Assembly: GCA_016841725.1 (NCBI GenBank)
Contig: JAENYP010000002.1
Location: forward strand, 1 to 64,000
DNA from: Thermincola carboxydiphila
Lineage (GTDB): Bacteria > Bacillota > Thermincolia > Thermincolales > UBA2595
Reading direction: 5' to 3'
Length of the DNA: 64,000 bases
Shown here piece after piece: positions 60,761 to 64,000 of this stretch (its first letter is position 1; every line of letters starts with the position of its first letter). The notes under the pieces are model-generated. The model searched no databases. It was not told the DNA's origin and saw nothing but the letters and a program-made list of their open reading frames with translations. The translations under genes and the position numbers were made by a program.

Positions 60761-61894
60761 TCAGTCGAGGCGTTTGTTTAGTCTGACCACTGACAGGACA
60801 AGTATAATTATAACAAAAGCAGTTAACATCATGATATCCTTCCACAGAAAAGTGAATCCAACCCCTTTTAATATAATTCCCCGTAAGATCTCCAAAAAAT
60901 AGGTCAGAGGCAGAGCATAACCAATCGCCTGAATTACTTGGGGCATCGATTCCCTGGGAAACATAAAACCTGACAGGAGCACACTGGGCAGGATGATAGC
61001 AAATCCTATCTGCATTGCCTGAAGCTGGGTTTTGGCAATTGTGGAAACAAACAGGCCCAGCCCCAGGGCGCCCATTAAAAATAGAAAAGAAAAAAATAAC
61101 AGTTGAACAATACTCCCATTTACCGGCACATGAAACCAGAACACACCGAAACCAAGTATGATTAATACATCAACAAAAGCGATAACTGTATATGGAATCA
61201 ACTTGCCGATAATAAGTTCTGCAGGCCTTACCGGTGTTATTATCAGTTGTTCAAGTGTCCCTCTCTCCCGTTCCCGGACTAAGGCAAAGGCCGTAAGAAG
61301 GATTGTAATGTTCTGCATAATCAGGCCCACCAAGCCCGGGATATTAAACTTCATACTCTCCATATCAGGGTTGTACCAGATCCTGTATCTCAGATCCACA
61401 GCGGGCTGAAAATCGCCGCCAGTTCCCGACTTCCTGATTGTTTTTACCTTTATATCATAGGACTCTTTCTGAGTAATTACCTGGGCTGTTGAAAGTGCGG
61501 TGCGGGCCACCAGGGGGTCTGACCCGTCAACCAAAAGCTGCAGCGCTGCCTGCTCGCTACGGTGCAGCTTCACCGCATAGTCCCGGGGAATAATTAGCCC
61601 CACCTTGGCCTCCCCACTGTCAAGAAGACGGGTCATTTCATCGGAGCTTTCAACATACAGATCAGGATCAAAATATCCGGTGTTTCTGAAAACAGTGATC
61701 ATCTGCCTGCTCTGCTGGCTCTTGGACATATCCAGGACAGCTGTTTTTATGTGGTCCACATCTGTAGTTACCGCATAACCAAATATCATCAGCATCATTA
61801 CCGGCACAATAAAAGCCATAACCAAACTGGGCGGGTCTCTTCGAATCTGGATTATCTCTTTTTTTACAATTGACATCATCCTGCGTATGTTCAT
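60761..61894 (-). CDS. ABC-2 type exporter permease (YbhR/YbhS-like)
   Basis: This 377-residue permease has an N-terminal helix, a large extracytoplasmic loop (about 45-175) and five or so helices at the end, with REREQGTLEQLIITPV-like REREGTLEQLIITPVRP near 222, the typical ABC-2 motif. It ends the adaptor-ATPase-permease operon. A single permease gene suggests a homodimer. The exporter, with an HlyD-type adaptor, resembles Ybh drug or cation exporters. Confidence 0.88.
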   Translation of the reverse strand: MNIRRMMSIVKKEIIQIRRDPPSLVMAFIVPVMMLMIFGYAVTTDVDHIKTAVLDMSKSQQSRQMITVFRNTGYFDPDLYVESSDEMTRLLDSGEAKVGLIIPRDYAVKLHRSEQAALQLLVDGSDPLVARTALSTAQVITQKESYDIKVKTIRKSGTGGDFQPAVDLRYRIWYNPDMESMKFNIPGLVGLIMQNITILLTAFALVRERERGTLEQLIITPVRPAELIIGKLIPYTVIAFVDVLIILGFGVFWFHVPVNGSIVQLLFFSFLFLMGALGLGLFVSTIAKTQLQAMQIGFAIILPSVLLSGFMFPRESMPQVIQAIGYALPLTYFLEILRGIILKGVGFTFLWKDIMMLTAFVIIILVLSVVRLNKRLD

Positions 61895-61907
61895 TATTTC
61901 CCTCCCC

Positions 61908-62681
61908 TTATGGGATTAATATCTCCTTGTCAAATAATTCCCTGACCCTGTTTAGTTCCTTACTCCCCACTAACGAAATGAACACATCCTCGAGGGTTTT
62001 ATACCCAAATTCCTTTTTAAGGTTTTCCGGTGTTCCGTAAGCTGTTAATATACCATTATGGATAAAACCGATAGAATCACATAGTTCAGCCTCATCCATA
62101 TAATGGGTTGTCACAAATACTGTAATCCCGGAATTTGAAAGATACCTGATAATTTCCCAGAAAATTCTCCGGGAAACCGGGTCAACACCTGCCGTAGGTT
62201 CATCCAGGAACAGCAGTGGCGGCCTGTGAAGCAAAGCACATCCCAGGGCCAGTCTCTGTTTCCAGCCCCCTGACAGCATCCCTGCCTGAAAACCCTCCCT
62301 GCCGTCAAGGCTGGCTAGTTCAATAACCTGAGAAATGCGCTGTTTCTGCTGAGATCGGTCAAGACCGTAAATCCCCGCATAGAACTCCAGGTTTTCCATA
62401 ACTGTAAGTTCTTCGTACAAACTAAACCTTTGTGACATGTATCCGATATTTTGCTTTATTTTCTCAGCCTGGGAGTATATATCATATCCTAATACCTGTC
62501 CGCTGCCAGAAGTCGGGGTCAGAATGCCGCAAAGCATCCGGATCGTAGTAGACTTCCCGGAGCCGTTGGAACCCAGAAAACCGAATATCTCACCCTGTTT
62601 CACTGCAAAGGAGACCTGGTTAACCGCGACATGAGCTCCGAAGCTTTTGGTCAGTTCCTTCACCTGAACTGCAGTTTGCAC
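61908..62681 (-). CDS. ABC exporter ATPase
   Basis: The 257-residue ATPase has Walker A GSNGSGKST, a Q-loop near YMSQRFSLYEELT, a signature LSGGWKQRLALGCALLH, Walker B LLFLDEPTAGVDP and H-loop THYMDEAE. It is the CcmA/YbhF type that powers ABC-2 permeases. Its ATG follows the adaptor gene by two bases, and the permease follows by 13 bp. Confidence 0.92.
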   Translation of the reverse strand: MQTAVQVKELTKSFGAHVAVNQVSFAVKQGEIFGFLGSNGSGKSTTIRMLCGILTPTSGSGQVLGYDIYSQAEKIKQNIGYMSQRFSLYEELTVMENLEFYAGIYGLDRSQQKQRISQVIELASLDGREGFQAGMLSGGWKQRLALGCALLHRPPLLFLDEPTAGVDPVSRRIFWEIIRYLSNSGITVFVTTHYMDEAELCDSIGFIHNGILTAYGTPENLKKEFGYKTLEDVFISLVGSKELNRVRELFDKEILIP

Positions 62682-62683
62682 TG

Positions 62684-63748
62684 TTATTCCTCCTTACGGG
62701 TTAGGATCCGGACATCTGCCGGAAGCCCCGGTTTCAAAATATCTTTTCCGTCAGTCACCGTAATTTTTACTGCAAAAACCATATTTACCCTTTCATTCTT
62801 GGTCTGAAGGTTTTTGGGAGTAAACTCAGCTTCGGGGGAGATAAAGGCTGCCTCGCCATGAAATACTTTCTCGGGAAAGGCATCAATACTGATTTCCGCT
62901 TGCTGCCCCAGTTTTATTTCCGGTAATTCAATCTCACTCACATAAACATCAATCCACAGGTCTCTGTTCACCAGTATAGTTACCAATCCGGCTCCCGGTG
63001 CAACCACTTCCCCTTTATTGAAGTTTACTGAACTTATGATCCCGTCAACCGGAGCATATAGAATCGTTTTTGCCAGATTAGTCCTGGCAATTTCCAGGTC
63101 TGCCTGGGCCAGTTCAACCCCGGCATCAGCGATATTGACCACCTCCCGGGTAGCCCCATTTTTCAGCAGCTCAAGCTGTTCCTCTGCCGATCTTTTTTGC
63201 AAGCCATAAGACTCATATTGGGCCTTTGCTGTCGCAAATCCGGTCTCAGCATCAGATAACTGCTGTTGGGTAGCTCCCCCTTCGGCAAACAGCCGCCTCA
63301 ACCGTTCCCTGGTCTCGCCGGCATTTTCCATTGTACGCCTGGCTCCCTGCTGCAGAGAATCAAACTGCTTGACCGTAAACTGTGCCTGAGCTATTAATTG
63401 TTCTCTGTTTCCTGACTTAGTCTCCCTGGCCTTCTCAACGGCAGCCCGGAGTCCGGCCTCTGCCTTGTTTACCTGGAGAGCCTGGACTTTGGAGTCAAGC
63501 CGCCCCAAAACCTCTCCCTTTTTGACATAAACCCCTTCTCTAACAGTTATATCGGTAATCCTTCCCCCGGTCTCAGCGCTCACATTCACTTCTGTAGCAG
63601 AGACAGTACCTGAAGCATAGATTCCGTCATCAGCCTTGCTGCCACAGCCCGTCGCTGTTAACAGAAATACTGCCAGGACCGATAATGCAGCACCTGCTAA
63701 TAATATTCCTGACCCTTTTTTTGAAAATCTGCCATACAGTGTTGTCAT
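62684..63748 (-). CDS. HlyD-family membrane-fusion adaptor, lipoprotein
   Basis: The 354-residue protein starts with a hydrophobic leader ending LLTATGC, a lipobox, then HlyD-type modules: VSATEVNVSAETGGRITDITVREGVYVKKGEVLGRLD (lipoyl-like), a long coiled coil (about 85-205), and ILYAPVDGIISSVNFNKGEVV with the barrel. In Gram-positives such adaptors link ABC-2 exporters to wall or bound partners. The ATG overlaps the tetR stop (ATGA). The operon is tetR-hlyD-ATPase-permease. Confidence 0.9.
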   Translation of the reverse strand: MTTLYGRFSKKGSGILLAGAALSVLAVFLLTATGCGSKADDGIYASGTVSATEVNVSAETGGRITDITVREGVYVKKGEVLGRLDSKVQALQVNKAEAGLRAAVEKARETKSGNREQLIAQAQFTVKQFDSLQQGARRTMENAGETRERLRRLFAEGGATQQQLSDAETGFATAKAQYESYGLQKRSAEEQLELLKNGATREVVNIADAGVELAQADLEIARTNLAKTILYAPVDGIISSVNFNKGEVVAPGAGLVTILVNRDLWIDVYVSEIELPEIKLGQQAEISIDAFPEKVFHGEAAFISPEAEFTPKNLQTKNERVNMVFAVKITVTDGKDILKPGLPADVRILTRKEE

Positions 63749-64000
63749 TCCTTTATACTCCCTCCCTCAGGCCTTTTTCTGATTCCGTTTAAAAATATGT
63801 CCGTAATTGTGTCAATAACTCCTTCCTCTTCAAAGGCAATATATTTATCTCCCGCCAAATACTCTCTCCACAACACAAATATGCCTGTCATTCCGGCTAG
63901 AGCGCGTGCCGCAACAGGAGGTTCAATATCTTTGTACTCACCGTCCTTAATCCTTTGCGAAATATACCTTTCCAGCAGGCCCGCTGCCTCCATCACGATT
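63745..64000 (-). CDS. TetR-type regulator, C-terminal part only (continues past the window)
   Basis: About 85 residues of a minus-strand reading frame reach the window end without a start; the visible ATG at 63996 is internal. The helical pattern PVAARALAGMTGIFVLWREYLAG and EEGVIDTITDIFLNGIRKR is typical of TetR C-terminal ligand domains. The DNA-binding part lies beyond 64000. The stop overlaps the adaptor start, so it likely controls the exporter operon. The family is inferred from context and helix pattern. Confidence 0.65.
   Translation of the reverse strand, partial: IVMEAAGLLERYISQRIKDGEYKDIEPPVAARALAGMTGIFVLWREYLAGDKYIAFEEEGVIDTITDIFLNGIRKRPEGGSIKE

Noticed and set aside
1-64000. CRISPR array, insertion sequence, prophage or rRNA genes
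   Set aside because: No regularly spaced direct repeats with spacers, transposase, integrase, phage structural gene or rRNA sequence was seen.

Overview
All calls here come from reading the sequence by eye; no database search was run. The window looks like the chromosome of an anaerobic, probably spore-forming Bacillota (class Clostridia, Peptococcaceae-like). The reasons are strong AGGAGG-type ribosome sites, frequent TTG and GTG starts, a SpoVB-type flippase, AddAB rather than RecBCD, SLH surface proteins, a Ni-CO dehydrogenase, and 17 c-type heme motifs in three exported proteins. Almost every gene is on the minus strand. The plus-strand genes are a repeat-bearing hypothetical gene, tRNA-Trp, spoVB, a diguanylate cyclase and a hemerythrin.

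Layout. 1-440: a promoter-like site and a very large imperfect palindrome. 402-6066: a six-gene envelope-sugar operon (WecE aminotransferase, GT-C membrane glycosyltransferase, ArnC-like GT2, ATP-grasp ligase, two SMR-type membrane subunits), built like the Gram-negative arn pathway. 6270-7657: a pentaheme NapC-type cytochrome and a Tat-exported split-Soret-like cytochrome. 8149-12097: two SLH proteins, then CheX and CheY. 12224-16547: small membrane and redox genes ending in terC, which is preceded by a recognisable yybP-ykoY (Mn2+) riboswitch and terminator. 16810-19302: copper ATPase. 19509-23495: FmdE-like protein, a YkuD protein lacking its cysteine, and a NitT/TauT-type ABC transporter. 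23663-25640: small genes (Flp pilin, a 38-residue membrane peptide, YlaI-like, ComFB, YkvA-like) and a candidate small RNA. 25718-32594: Ddl, PHP phosphoesterase, tRNA-Trp, GNAT, SpoVB, SurE, YpmA-like, FolE, QueE. 32809-35957: lipoprotein, diguanylate cyclase, TPR protein. 36162-45557: CooF-CooS-FAD oxidoreductase, an orphan solute-binding lipoprotein, and a 1390-residue surface protein joining Ig-like repeats to ten heme sites. 45859-58814: TPR protein, SbcCD and AddAB repair nucleases. 58970-64000: two unknown proteins, hemerythrin, and an ABC exporter with its adaptor and TetR regulator.

How it may fit together. The CO dehydrogenase with its ferredoxin and flavoprotein, the NapC-type cytochrome and the stalked decaheme protein suggest anaerobic CO or other electron-donor metabolism with redox proteins placed across and outside the cell wall; a direct electron path between them is inference. 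A repeated motif with exactly 17 bases between its two boxes (GCAGGA-N17-GAAT), matching the sigma-H promoter consensus, precedes comFB, queE-folE and the candidate small RNA. Weaker forms precede wecE and cooF, pointing to a shared growth-phase or sporulation-entry input. The most promising possibly undescribed items are the Arn-like amino-sugar cluster, the Ig-decaheme protein, the candidate small RNA and the two long palindromes.
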